From the NCBI GenBank assembly GCA_013398955.1, contig VWPU01009481.1, positions 62,001-126,000 on the forward strand: a stretch of 64,000 nucleotides of DNA. The letters are read 5' to 3'. The notes below the pieces were generated by a model, which had not been told where the DNA came from, did not search any database, and saw only the letters and a program-made list of their open reading frames with translations. The stretch is from Callaeas wilsoni. Taxonomy: Eukaryota; Chordata; Aves; Passeriformes; Callaeidae. Below are positions 34,530 through 44,960 of this stretch, in pieces; position 1 is the stretch's first letter; each line of letters begins with the position of its first letter. The position numbers and the translations under genes are program-made.

Positions 34530-34830
34530 CCTCGAGTTTGCTTAAAATACAGCTCTAATTACCTGTTTAAACAATAGCTCTGTCCCTTCCTTGGTCTATG
34601 AAGACTGCACACATTTTAATTATCGGGAAGACCTTGGCCATTCACCTTTCCAAGGTATTTAATGCTTCCAGTCAAATGCCTGCCCTGATGTACTCTGTTA
34701 CTACGCCACCTCTCGAACTCTCGCTGGTGGAAAACTGCAGGACGTCGCTGGTGAAACGACATTCTCTGGCAGATATTTTTCTGCATAATCATGGTATTTG
34801 AGTTAATTTTGCTTTGCTGGGCACATTAGT
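34530..34830. promoter_or_regulatory. Regulatory-looking block with homeodomain, FOX/SOX and POU-type sites
   Basis: TAATTA at 34556-34561, the palindrome GTTTAAAC at 34565-34572 overlapping AACAAT at 34570-34575, TTTTAATTATCGGG near 34615, and TGCATAAT at 34782-34789 lie in 300 bases of unique sequence. Motif variety and absence of repeat text resemble a conserved vertebrate element. Confidence 0.35.
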
Positions 34831-35990
34831 CTTTGGCTCCTAAAAAAGAATATGCAGGCCCTCCTCCTGCCTTTCCTTTTCCCCTGTGCACACATGAAAA
34901 ACAGAGCTTAGATTGTATCTGAATGTGTGATAATATTCTAGTCCTGTAAATGAATGCCAAACCTGTTCCTGGGAGAGCAACACCTATTTTAGAGACAGCG
35001 TATCTAGCACGGGAAGGGCTCTCCTTTTCCTTTGCCCAGACATCGATTCACCCACCCCAGCATTGTGTGTTCTCCCCACAAAGCCTCCCATTTTGGGGTA
35101 TTTTTCTTTTCCTAGCAAGCAGTAGGCTGGGAAATGCTTCAAATCGCAGAGCGGCGCAGCAAGAGATCCTGCTGAGTTAAATGCCCGGAGGCAATGGAAG
35201 CACTGCCGTCCCTGGGCAGACAAACCCAGCTTTCCCAGGACTCGGCTGCGCAGCCATGGGAACCTGACCGGCAGGAGAGATGCTGCAGCTAACAGGCATC
35301 CTTCCTCAAGGGGCCTTTCCTCACAGATACTGGGTGAGCAGAAGCTGGGATACCTGGGAACCCAAAGTCTCAGTGGCTGCCCCAGCTGCTGGCAGTGATG
35401 CAGGGCAGGGGTAGGGCTATTCCCAGCAGGCAGCAACTTCTGGATATCCATCAGTGTGCGTGGGAAAGCATCCCACTGCCACACTGGGCCCAGGTGATAA
35501 AAGGGTGGCAAGAGGGCTTTGCTTCAGTGGAGTGTCTGAGAAGGGGGCCAGGACGCTCAGAAGAGAAGACACAAATTTATAGTCAGAGAGAAGGAGGAGG
35601 CCAAACGCTGCCCGGCCCATAAGTCTCAGCCTCTGAAACCTTGAAACTTGTCTGTGAAGCCTTGTCTGTGGGGTTTGAGCCAGCCAGCTGGGAGAAACCC
35701 AGAGTAAACGCAGCAAGCTGCCTGGAGGGTCTGGAGCTGTAAATCTCCACAGCCTGGATTTAAAGAGCTGCCAGAACTTTTCACAAGGTTAGAAAAGTAC
35801 TGGGAAGGCAGCAGAGGAACACCTGGCTGTTTCTTCCTCCCTCCTCTCCTATCCTGCCTCTTGGGGTTTTTGCCTTCCCTTTAGGAGTTGGTGAAGTGTA
35901 ATGGAGCCTTTTGGGACTGGAAGATACTGCTCTGATTTAGGATAATTGCCTGTATGTCATGATTCAGCGCATCAGTTGAGCACTTGTCCA
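34831..35990. other. Noncoding stretch, nothing recognised
   Basis: Mixed sequence. The 175-codon minus frame at 34984-35511 has no recognisable domain and overlaps plus-strand frames. Confidence 0.55.
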
Positions 35991-35995
35991 CCTCT

Positions 35996-36023
35996 GGACA
36001 TGATTAACTGGACGTGATTAACT
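35996..36023 (+). repeat. Tandem pair of a 14-bp unit, GGACRTGATTAACT
   Basis: GGACATGATTAACT (35996-36009) is followed without spacer by GGACGTGATTAACT (36010-36023), differing at one base. Each copy carries a GATTAA homeodomain-like core. It is either a small recent duplication or a genuine paired binding site. Confidence 0.9.
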
Positions 36024-36234
36024 GTAAAGACCACAGGGATTTTCCATGGGACTTAGGCATGTGCTTCCCTGCTGTGCAGACCACAGTTCCCCATTACCAC
36101 TACCGACTTCGGTGGGGTTGCTGGAGAGCAAACGGAAGAATTCAGCTCTTTTGTATCAGATCCCCCTTTGTTTTATCTGACCGCTGAAATTGCAGAGCTG
36201 GAATATTTCAAAATATTTGCTCAGCTGGCTACGA

Positions 36235-36345
36235 AAGGCGAGTGTTTCTATGGGGTAACGGCTCATTTATTCTCCAGCCAGATCAAGCACCTCCAGCTAA
36301 TGATGAAGCATCACGACACATTGAAGCCCTGCTAATGGCAGCGTC
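36235..36345. promoter_or_regulatory. Short regulatory-looking block
   Basis: Unique sequence with GCTCATTTATTC, AGCTAATGATGAAGCATCA and GCTAATGGC, that is, two GCTAATG homeodomain-type words 34 bases apart. Conserved-element texture; no alignment available. Confidence 0.3.
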
Positions 36346-36486
36346 CTGAGGAGTGAAGATAAACAGTCCTTGCCGCAGCATGGGGGGACGCCGATCCCTC
36401 CCCTCCGCTGATGACAGAGGGATGAGTAAAGGAAAAGGGGAGGGGAAAAAAACGTGCTGCTCTGGATGCCCCAGTTTTCTTGTGCC

Positions 36487-36517
36487 TTTTTTTTTTTTAT
36501 TTTATTATTTTATTAAT
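36487..36517. repeat. T-run and TTTTA simple repeat
   Basis: Twelve T followed by degenerate TTTTA/TTA units. Confidence 0.75.
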
Positions 36518-36789
36518 ACCTAGTAGCCTTACCAAAGCTAAGCAAAGAATCCCTTTCATCCGCTGGTCTGTTTTCTACCTTTGATGGCCAGCCTTTCATT
36601 TTACTTTGAGGTATCCCCGCTCAGAAAGCGCCTTGCTGCCTAGCCAGCACATTTGTTCCTCCCTGGCCGGATGCAGATGTGACCAATTTGCTTCCCCGAC
36701 ACAATGCAAGTGGAAGCAGGGGCGGAGAGGGGAGGAAGGTCTGTGGAGCCCAGTCGCGCAGCAGAAGGCAGCGAGGAGAGCGCCGCGCT

Positions 36790-36990
36790 ATTTATTCCCT
36801 GGCTTCCACCGGGGTCTTCAGTGTCCCAGGAATGGTAAATCTTAACTTTCATGCTATAGTGCACCGGGATGCAATTTACTTCAAAGACAGCATAAATCCC
36901 CGGCTGCCGCTTATTTCACAGGGCTGTTACATAAAAAGGGTTTATGCACTTTGGTCCCGGGAACAGGTTTGCACTTTTTGCCGTGGATCT
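36790..36990. promoter_or_regulatory. Regulatory-looking block
   Basis: A 200-base unique segment with GGAATGGTAAATCTTAAC, GATGCAATTTACTTCAAAG and TACATAAAAAGGGTTTATGC stretches. The open plus frame of 112 codons (36679-37017) crosses it and has no recognisable motif. I read it as a possible noncoding element and cannot suggest a factor. Confidence 0.25.
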
Positions 36991-37919
36991 CAACTGAAAG
37001 GCCTGCAGTTGGTCTGAAAATCTCACAAAGGCCACAAAAACTAGACTGTCCCTGCCCTTCTGAGCCACCCAAGTGCCATACTCTGCCACGCCAGCCTCGG
37101 GAGCACTGTCCCTACATCCAGCCCCACCGTTGCAGGGCAGTGACTCCCCCGGCGCCAGGCTGGATCGGGAGGGAGGGGAGGCACAGGCAGGCTCTGGGAT
37201 TATTGTTTTTCACCCTTAGGAAAAATGCAGGGGAGGGAGGGGAGGAAGGAAGCAAATTCCTCTCTCTTTGCTACCACAGCTGTCTTGCCAAAGGAAAACT
37301 GAGGAAGCACTTTGGCCAGGAAAAGCTGCGTGTGAACTGGGTGCTGCCCTTGCGGAGGCAGGCTGGGGGCATGCGTGGGAGTGGGAGTATCTGCCCTGCC
37401 TCGAGACAGAAGGGCCTGGCCCTCACCTGCTGTGAGCCTTTTGGTCTCTGTGAATCCCCGAGAAGTCATGCCACTTCACACTGACCCCTCGAGCTTTTTG
37501 TTCTGTGGCAAACGTCACAGATTTAAACAGGAGGGAGCTAAAAGACGTCTTTAGGCCCATGAAGAAGGTACATTTTCAGAAGTGATAGAGCGCCTGCAGA
37601 GCTCAGACCCTATTGTCAGGAGTGACTTGGGCAAGTAGAGCCCCAAATAACTTCCAGAAGTGGGACTTTGGCTCTGTTTAAATAATGTTTATCCACCTCT
37701 TGCCCAGGAGAGTGGCTTCCTCAGCCAGATTCTAGACAGCCACCTTGCCTAGGAAGACTTGTCTTATGTGCTAGCGAATTAAAATCAAGCTAGAAAACAC
37801 ACGGTTAAACTTCTAAGAATTTGATTTCTTGGCTTAATGTGGGAACCCAGACATTTTCAGAATATTGCTTTTGGAGTGAAAGAGGAGAAAAGAAATCCCT
37901 TCTGCCCTCTGTAGTTCAA
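36991..37919. other. Noncoding stretch
   Basis: A purine-rich GGGGAGGGAGGGGAGGAAGG tract near 37229 is the only simple sequence. The 177-codon plus frame (36951-37484) shows no known domain. Confidence 0.55.
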
Positions 37920-38490
37920 GCATATTAATAATGTCTTAGTTGCGAAGCTGTTTACGCCTCCGTCCCCTCCCCTCCCCTCCTGCCCGGGTGCTGCTGTGTG
38001 TCTGCTCTCATCAGAGCGCTGCTATTAGCCGCCTTCATTGTGCGGCAATGCTTCATCGTTAGCTAAAGTTGCTTTATCTTCGTGAGGGAGAAACAAGCCG
38101 TTCCTCTCGGAACCACCCATATTTCATGGCCAACTAAGCGATATTGAAAAAACATGGAGATTCCTCAATTTCCTTGATCGCATATAGCAGATGCTGGTTT
38201 GATGCTGGGAAAACTGATTAGCGAGCCCCTTCCTGGCTAGTCTGTCACGGCTCTGACAGCCCCAACGCAGGCGGCTTGTCCAGCAATAGAAAGACCATTA
38301 CCAAGTGCATTTTTCATGCAGCGAGAGAGAGCGTTTCTAGCTGCTTCTATGCACTGAAAACAAATTTCCAAAAACCCACACAGCGAAGTGCTGGGGTGAT
38401 AATCCACTCCTGTCAATATTACCTTCAAACGCGTTATCACTGGAAGTGTAAAATCCCGGCTCCTCTCCCGCTGGAGCCCCACTGTCATTA
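37920..38490. promoter_or_regulatory. Largest regulatory-looking block of the window
   Basis: From about 37990 to 38480 the sequence is continuous, balanced in composition and free of repeat text, with many binding-site-like words. These include GCTTTATCTTC near 38070 (GATA type), GATGCTGGTTTGATGCTGGG near 38190 (a direct repeat of GATGCTGG), CAAGTG at 38302-38307 (NKX2 type), CTCCTGTCAATATTACC near 38406 (MEIS/TGIF type) and AAACGCGTTATCACTGG near 38427. It is preceded by a CCCTCCCCTCCCCTCC tract near 37966. The texture is what I would expect of an ultraconserved-type element near a developmental regulator. This needs alignment. Confidence 0.4.
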
Positions 38491-38559
38491 ATCGAAGGCT
38501 TTGCCCGGCCGGGGGCCTGTCTAACTCACAGGGCTGGCTGTGAAACCAAGGGCATTACT

Positions 38560-38770
38560 GGATGATGCTGTCATGCACAGCCGTGCAGGTCCCTTTTAAG
38601 GGAGCGGTGCAGCCATTGTGGCGGGCGAGCTGAAATCTAGTGTGTATAATTTCACGGGAACCTATTGGCTTGCAGAGGCTAAAAATCAAGATCAAGAGTT
38701 CAGGGTTAAATTCAGCTGTCGGGTCTAGATAAGCTTATCTCCAAAAAGTGGCTTAGGAGAGATCTGCTCG
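38560..38770. promoter_or_regulatory. Regulatory-looking block with a palindromic double GATA site
   Basis: AGATAAGCTTATCT at 38727-38740 is a perfect 14-bp palindrome containing two AGATAA GATA-factor sites in opposite orientation. Upstream lie GGATGATGCTGTCATGC near 38560, GCAGCCATTGTGGCGGGC near 38608 (YY1- and SOX-like words), and CTAAAAATCAAGATCAAG near 38680. Paired GATA sites can bind one GATA protein through both zinc fingers or two proteins. That use is inference. Confidence 0.4.
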
Positions 38771-39594
38771 GGGCTGAAATGCTTAGCTGGTGACCTGCAG
38801 GACTCCTTCCCACCAGGGCTTACCTCCAGATCTGCATGTGTCCTGCGTTTCGGATGCTAAAGCCGTGGCAGGGAGGAGGCAGGGGGTGGATAGTGTGTCA
38901 GGACAGCTGCGTGCTGGCCCCAGGCCTCCAGCAGATTTATGCGCTTTCGCTTAGCCCGGGTGTCCCAAAGAGAGCAGTGAGTGGCGAGCGCTGTGGTTTT
39001 GTTATTACACAGAGGCCTGCTCTGGCAAAAAGGGAAAATCGGAGAATTTTTTCCAAGCATTCTTTTCCACTCGCTGGGAAAAAAACCCCAACAAAACCAA
39101 ACAACAAAACAGGCATGCCTGTAATCAGCTGCAGGAGCGGAACAGCCCTCTTAATTTATTTTAAAGTGTCCTTCAGGACTGTCTGCTTAATAAGCATGCT
39201 CCACGGTGCTGCGCTCCCCAAGGGCGGAAAGGCGCTGCTGCCTGGGAAACTCGTTTTGGTTTGTTTTTTTTTTTTCCCCAGGACTGGATGCCCTCTGCTT
39301 CATCCCGCCAGACACTGGAGAAGGAAAGCACGCACCTAAAGGAAGCAGGACGGCTTCCAGCAATCCTGCCTCCCGCCCGCAGCTGCTGCGGGAGCGGCAG
39401 CTCCATGTTGGGGATGCTGAGGAGGGGGGCTGGCACACGGGAGGCTGCCGCGGCTGCAGAGGACTGTGGTGCCAGCGTGTGGCTGATCCCTTCGCTCCAG
39501 GGGGCTGCTCAGAGGCACTGCGAATTCCGAGGTGTGCAGCGCCTGAGCCGCCTGTGTCACGCGGCTGTTTGATCCTATCAGAGGTGTCTGCGGC
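38771..39594. other. Noncoding stretch with acceptor-like site and GC-rich patch
   Basis: A T11 run followed by CCCCAG at about 39266-39282 is a strong acceptor-like sequence, and the GC-rich 300 bases after it are open in two plus-strand frames and one minus frame. Because several frames are open at once and none encodes a recognisable product, I do not call an exon. CpGs are fairly frequent at 39380-39600. Confidence 0.45.
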
Positions 39595-39730
39595 GCACGG
39601 ATACGACACATTTCTGGGAAGGGCAGTAAATGGGAATAAAGGTCAGTTGATCAATCATCTTGCAGTCTAGTGGTGCGGTGGCCTTTGTAGGGAAAAATAA
39701 ATCAATCGCTTTAACCTGTCCCTATTTTTA
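39595..39730. promoter_or_regulatory. Block with two PBX/HOX-like sites
   Basis: TTGATCAATCAT at 39647-39658 and ATAAATCAATC at 39697-39707 both resemble PBX/HOX composite sites (TGATNNAT family). They are 50 bases apart, about five helical turns, in unique sequence with a CCTTTGTAG SOX/TCF-like word between them. Confidence 0.35.
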
Positions 39731-41104
39731 AAACCTACGCAGAAGTTTCTGGGATGCAGCATAGGGACATGGCTCGGTGAGGTGCCCACTCACTCAGCCA
39801 GCTTGCTTCCATGAGAAATTAAGATAGAAGCAATAAAACAAATCTGGAAGGCTGCCAGCAGCAAGAAGGAGGTGAGGAGGACGAGGCTCTTGTCAGGTTA
39901 GATGTGAGGTGCATGGATACCCCTCTGGGGGTGCTCAGTGCTCACTCTTGCCTGCCACTGGCCTCCCCAGGCAGAGACCTCCTCCAAAGAGAGGCCCAAG
40001 CTGCTCCACCTCTCCCAGAGGATCCCCTCTCAGAGCTGACGCATCCAAGCAGTGCTCCGGGCACCCAGTGCCACCCCCAGCATGGGTGCCAACAGCTCCC
40101 TACGTCCCCTGGCACAGCACACTGGAGCTGCCACCTCCAAGAGAATCCCACGCCCAACATTTTCTCACAGTGTATGATTTCTGTGCAGATACAGACACAC
40201 GTGTGCCTGTTAGAAAGTTACATTTTGCCCAAAATGCAAAGCATCGTGTATGGATGTATTGAAATGCAGTAATGTGAGTCATTGCCACGGTGCTCTTGCT
40301 ACATTTAAATGGTCCAGAAATGTTTGAGACACTGAAAATTCAATGTTTCATCTTAAAAAAAAAAGAAGAAGAGTGACCTTAAGGGTCTGGGACTACCAGT
40401 TTAAACTTTTAACATCCCCTATGCTTTTCTTTTCCTTTCTTACTTAAAGGCAGACTGAGAAATTTTGGCGTAGAGTTTATTTTATTTTGAAAAATCAGTT
40501 TTTGTAATATCTAAGAATGATAGGAACATTCTCAAAGCTTTAAAAACCCAACAGGCCTTTGCTGATAATGTCACTGAGGGAAATCCAGATGCTGCAGCAG
40601 GGAGATCCTGAAAATGGAATGTCCTTCAGCTCCTGTGTCCAGCCCCAGCCACACACAAGCCTTGAGCTGAGAAAGTAAAAAGGAGACTCGTGAAATGAAG
40701 TATTGTTTTCTCCCCAAACCCTGTAGCTTTTCAGGAAAAAAGCTGTATGGAAGCTTGATGGAGATAATTCCTGATCTAGTCACTGATTCCCTAGGGAAGG
40801 GCTTTCTTCTTGAAGACAGTTTTACATTGACATTATTTTCCTTGCATTTTAAGGGCCAACAATTTTTATGGTGGTGGCGGTGTATTTTCTTTGATTTTTT
40901 TTTTTCTGGAAGTAAAAAGATAGTGTATTATGCAATCTGAGAAATCTGAGACACGGGGCCTGAGGAACAAAATGCCACCCAATATCACAAAGCTTGTGTT
41001 AGAACTGTAGGATTTGGGGTTTCTGTCACAAAGCAAATCTGCTTCACTGAGTTTCTGCGTCCCATTCTCCTGAGTGGTGCCGGTGTGCAAAGGTCTGGTG
41101 AGGC
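39731..41104. other. Noncoding stretch, nothing recognised
   Basis: Mixed sequence with an A10 run near 40354 and a T10 run near 40897. Overlapping frames near 39904-40272 lack known motifs. Confidence 0.55.
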
Positions 41105-41250
41105 ACCCGAGCAGTAGCAGTCTCTTCCTGCCAAAAATAAACGGGAAGCGGGGAGCTTAACTCCAGCAGGACCTGGTTAATCTGTGCTTAGATTATCTCA
41201 ATTGCGCCCAGGATTAGGAAACTCTTTAGCAGGGACTAATCTTCCCCGGT
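41105..41250. promoter_or_regulatory. Cluster of four bicoid-type (K50 homeodomain) sites
   Basis: TAATCT at 41178-41183, TTAGATTA at 41188-41195, GGATTA at 41211-41216 and TAATCT at 41238-41243 give four GATTA/TAATC cores within 66 bases, in mixed orientations. GGATTA/TAATCC-type sites are bound by K50 homeodomain proteins such as OTX, PITX, GSC and CRX. The TAATCT variant is weaker than TAATCC. Such homotypic clusters are typical of head and eye enhancers, though the tissue here is unknown. Confidence 0.4.
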
Positions 41251-43859
41251 GGACAGCAGCCTGTCTGACTTCTTAATCCCATCCCTTGACTCCCAGGACT
41301 TGACTTCCAAGGCAGATGGGTCCCGAGCATCCCCGTGGCCAGGCCCTGCCCATGTGGGGCTGTGCCTCTACGTGGGGTTGTGGTGGGGAGCCCCGATGCG
41401 GTTTCAGGTCTTTTGCACAGCATTCCTCTGCCTTTGGTCTTCCTTTCTTCCTTCTTTCCCCTCCTTCTGCACTAAGCAGGAATCAGGCAGAAGGCTCTGA
41501 GCACCGTGCACAGCGTTAGGCAGGGCAAGATAGGGCTGTGTTAATTACCCTGGTTTTCTGAAGAGACGCCGCGCTGGAAGATGAAAGGGAAAACAGCTGA
41601 TGTGAGAGCATTTCTTTCTGCCAAGTGATGCTTTGAGAAGGTCTCCAGTGATATTTCCGCGGTAGTGTAACTGAGTTGGGTGCCCTGAACCTCAGACAAC
41701 CTTCTGGGAAAGTAACTCCATCCAGCTTCTGCCCTCTGGAAAGGAAAATAACTCAGGGCATAGCTGCGATGGAAATCCCCCACTTCAGGGAAAACAAGGA
41801 AAAACCCCCACCAAAACAAACAAATAATAATAAAAAGCGCATGCTTTTTTTGCTTGTTTCAAGAGAAATAAAACATTGTTTGCACTTTTTGGCAATTAAA
41901 AAAGCCCCAAAACCCCAAGAGGATGTTGCTAGCAATAAACAATGCAAAAAACCTCACTAATTTCTTGTTTGCAAAATTGGCAGAATTTAGAGCAGCTGAA
42001 TTTGGGAAGCAAAGTAGAGGTTTGCAAGTATGAAACACTCATGTGGCTAGCATCCAGCAGCTCCCCTGCCGGGGAGGAAAAGCCTCTAACACAGATTATC
42101 CAGCAGTTTATGCAGCTCAGCTTCAGCGGGGAGACCTTTACGACAGCAAACCTCCCAACAGCTCTGGTTATGAAACCCCAGAGCTCATCCCTGCGGTGCC
42201 TCCGGCCGCCTCCCCGCAGCATCACCTCCTGCAGAGGCTGCCTCCTGCCCAGCCTCCCCCTTCCCAAGGCTGTGCAATTCCCAAACTCGGACAGTGCCCA
42301 AAAGCACTGCTGAGCCATAATTGGTGCCTGAGGTGAGAATTACAGGGGCCCCTGAGAGAAAGGCAAAAAGGAAAACAGAGTCCCTGCCCCAAACAAATCA
42401 GCAAAGCAGCAGCAACAGCGAATAACCCCTGCGTGATTTAAAGACTTGGAAGAGGCAATAAATAAAGTCAATTAGCCCACAGACTTTGCCCTGGCTTATA
42501 TGGAGCCAGCCTGGTAGAAAGAAGGGCAATCCCAAAACCTATTAGCCACAAAAGCACCTCTTCTTCCTACTCTAAAAAACCCATTAAAATTTAAAAAAAA
42601 AAAAAAAATCAAACTGAGCAGGAGTGGTGGAGGTGATGCCAGGAAGAAAAGGGGAGCAAAAGGGCAGGTCCTGCTGGGGAACAGGCTGTTGGTGAGGAAG
42701 GAGCCCCACTGCCAACTATCGACCTCGCCTCCTGCTCGGGAGGGGCCCCTTGCAAGCACCGTGCTCCAAGCGCCCACGCTCTGGCTGTGAAGGTAACACC
42801 AAAGACGTTTCCAAGGGATGGGGGAGCTGCTTTGTCACCTTCCCTCCCTGGCCCTGCTCAGTGTCCAGCAGGCAGGTCACAGCTGTCCAAAGGGGATGTG
42901 GCAGGGAAAGAGCCAGTCTTAAGGCTAAGGTAGGAAAGGATTAAAGCAGCCTTTCCCAGACCTCAAACTCTTCTAATTAGGATTTACAGTTGTGAATTCA
43001 CTGCTGAGGCCATTTACTGTCCCTCCTCTGTCTCGCAACCCTCATATCCTTTACAAGAATGCTCTTTTGGTACCCCATAGGTACCTTTGCACTTCCTACC
43101 CTTTGTAGAAATTACCTAAAAACCACAGAGCTTTGGGACCCAGATACTCAATATGCTTCTGTGCTAAACATGCCACAGTGTCTCTTAACTTCTGACAACC
43201 ATTATCCAGCTGCTGAATGAGCCTTATTATGAGCAATTTTTGTAAATCATATTGAAAGCATAAAGTCAGAATGAAGAAAAAAACCGGATCTTGGGTCATG
43301 AACTGCAGCAACACCTGGCAGGTTGGTTAAAAAAAAAGAGAGAAAAGCTAGGAAAACTGTTGACACAAGATCCTGGGGTGATACTTTACAGACATCGACA
43401 TGTATGTCACACCCAAGCCCAGGGCAGGGCTTACCCAGCCCTCCAGCTGCAGGGCTGACACCCATCGCAGCTGCCTGACACCGCATTCTGCACCTTTCCA
43501 GGAACCTCTCAGCAGCTTAGCTCGGAACGTGCCAAAACCCAACACATTTTGAGACACGACACAAACTGGAGGGGTTTTTATCGACCAAAAGTATTTCTAG
43601 TCCAAGCAAGGCTGGGGCAGACAGGCTCTGTATCGGCAGCAGCATGGTATTAGTTGGCAACTCTCCCCCTTTTGCCTCTGGTGCTTGGCGAGTCTCCGCA
43701 GCTGTGCTGTTGCAGGTGAGCAAGGTGCCGAGCAGGGGACAGGATAAACGATGTGTCGTGGCCCTGGGCTGGTGCCTGCGTGTGCCGTGTCACTGGATTT
43801 AGAGCCGTGCACGGGCCATTGTGCTGTTCTGAGCCGTGGATTTTGGCCATCACTGATTA
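41251..43859. other. Noncoding stretch with poly-A runs
   Basis: Contains an A5C5 word and CAAAACAAACAAATAATAATAA simple sequence near 41800-41835, a poly-A run of 16 at 42593-42608, and an A9 run near 43329. Open frames near 41929-42336 overlap on both strands without recognisable content. No transposon body is identifiable. Confidence 0.5.
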
Positions 43860-44650
43860 AGAGCCCTCCGGCGGTGACCTTAACGAGCCGAGTAGCGCGC
43901 TGGTGGCTGCGAGCACTTGTCACTGTCACTGCAGAGGGCAGGACGGGGGGTGGGCGAGCACTGTACCCAGCATCCAGACGGTCTCCTCCGGCTTTGATGG
44001 AGCCCAAAGGATTTGTGTGTGAGGGGCATAGGGGGGCAGAGCGGTCCCTGGGGCCAGCGGGGTCTGCGGGTGGCAGCCCCCTGGCCGGGGAGCGTGGCAA
44101 GGAAGGGCAGCCCGGCGGGAGGAGGAGGGTGTTGGAGTGGCAGCGGGAGTATTGGATTGTCAGGCGTCATCAAAGCCAGTGCCTCGGAAAAAAAAAGAAG
44201 GCAGGGAGGCAGGAGGCCGGGGGAGCCGTGCAGGTGTGACAAATTAAAGATTAGCACTGCCGCGCATGGGGATGCTCCGCGCGGGCTGTGCTGCCGCCGG
44301 GCGTTTGTCTCTCTGCCGGCTGCCGCTGCCGTCACGACGTGTGGCACACTTCTGACACGTCCTCCGGCTTCGCTGGAGCAGCGTAGCCACTGCCCTTGCC
44401 ACGACACACGGCCGGCTGTCGCCCCGCCGTCCCCAAGTGTCCCTTCGCCAGTCCCCGTCCGGCTACACCCACTCATTAGCAGTTCACGACTTGCAGCCTC
44501 GTCTTTGCCTGAAATTCTGCAATTACTCAGTGCGCTGGCTCAGATCTGGCTCCCGCACGGCAGTGAAACAAAGGCGAGTGGGAACAGGCAGCCCAGCTGC
44601 CTCCAGCCCCGCAGCCATCCCCGGGCGGGCAGCTCGGCGATGGGGGGGAC
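43860..44650. promoter_or_regulatory. CpG-dense block, candidate CpG island
   Basis: CpG density is high from about 43860, and highest at 44260-44440, with CCGCGCATGGGGATGCTCCG and GCCGCCGGGCG stretches. By eye about 40 CpGs fall in the last 400 bases. Frames of about 200 codons are open on both strands (43880-44476 minus, 44013-44675 plus), each masking the other, and none is recognisable. The end of the block (44455-44560) is more AT-balanced and resembles a conserved element, with CTCATTAGCAG and GCAATTACTCAG words. Confidence 0.45.
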
Positions 44651-44689
44651 AGGTAGGGTTCAGGTTTCCGGCTGAAATTAAAGCAGGAA

Positions 44690-44960
44690 GGGAAGGGAAT
44701 GAATCATCCATGAGCTGTAAAATAAAAGGAGGTTTTGTTTTATTTAATGTCAGGCCATTTTGGCCGATATAAAATATCTATCAAAATGGAGAAAAAAACC
44801 AGTTCTGCCTGAAAATGTTGGGGCCAAATTGGCTTTGAGACTTGCATAGTCCTGAGCCAATTAAAATGTCATAATAATGCAATCTCAAAAAAGGACATGG
44901 TGTCTGCTAGTTATGAGACATACACAAGAAAAGGAATCATTGCCCAGCTAGAAGTGTTTA
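44690..44960. promoter_or_regulatory. AT-rich block with a cluster of short perfect inverted repeats
   Basis: Directly after the CpG block the sequence turns AT-rich. GGCCATTTTGGCC (44753-44765) and GATATAAAATATC (44766-44778) are two back-to-back inverted repeats, each with 5-bp arms and a 3-base centre. GCCAAATTGGC (44823-44833) is a third, with 5-bp arms and a 1-base centre. CCAATTAAAATG and ATAATAATGCAATC follow. Protein-binding dyads are possible. Perfect 5-bp dyads do occur by chance, but three in 81 bases is unusual. Confidence 0.35.

Noticed and set aside
39206..39670. Strong acceptor-like T-run and CCCCAG followed by open frames
   Set aside because: Several frames on both strands are open through the GC-rich sequence, none encodes a recognisable product, and no donor can be chosen.
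43880..44675. Opposed frames of 198 (minus) and 220 (plus) codons
   Set aside because: Both are consequences of the CpG-dense block; neither shows a domain, and both cannot be real over the same bases.
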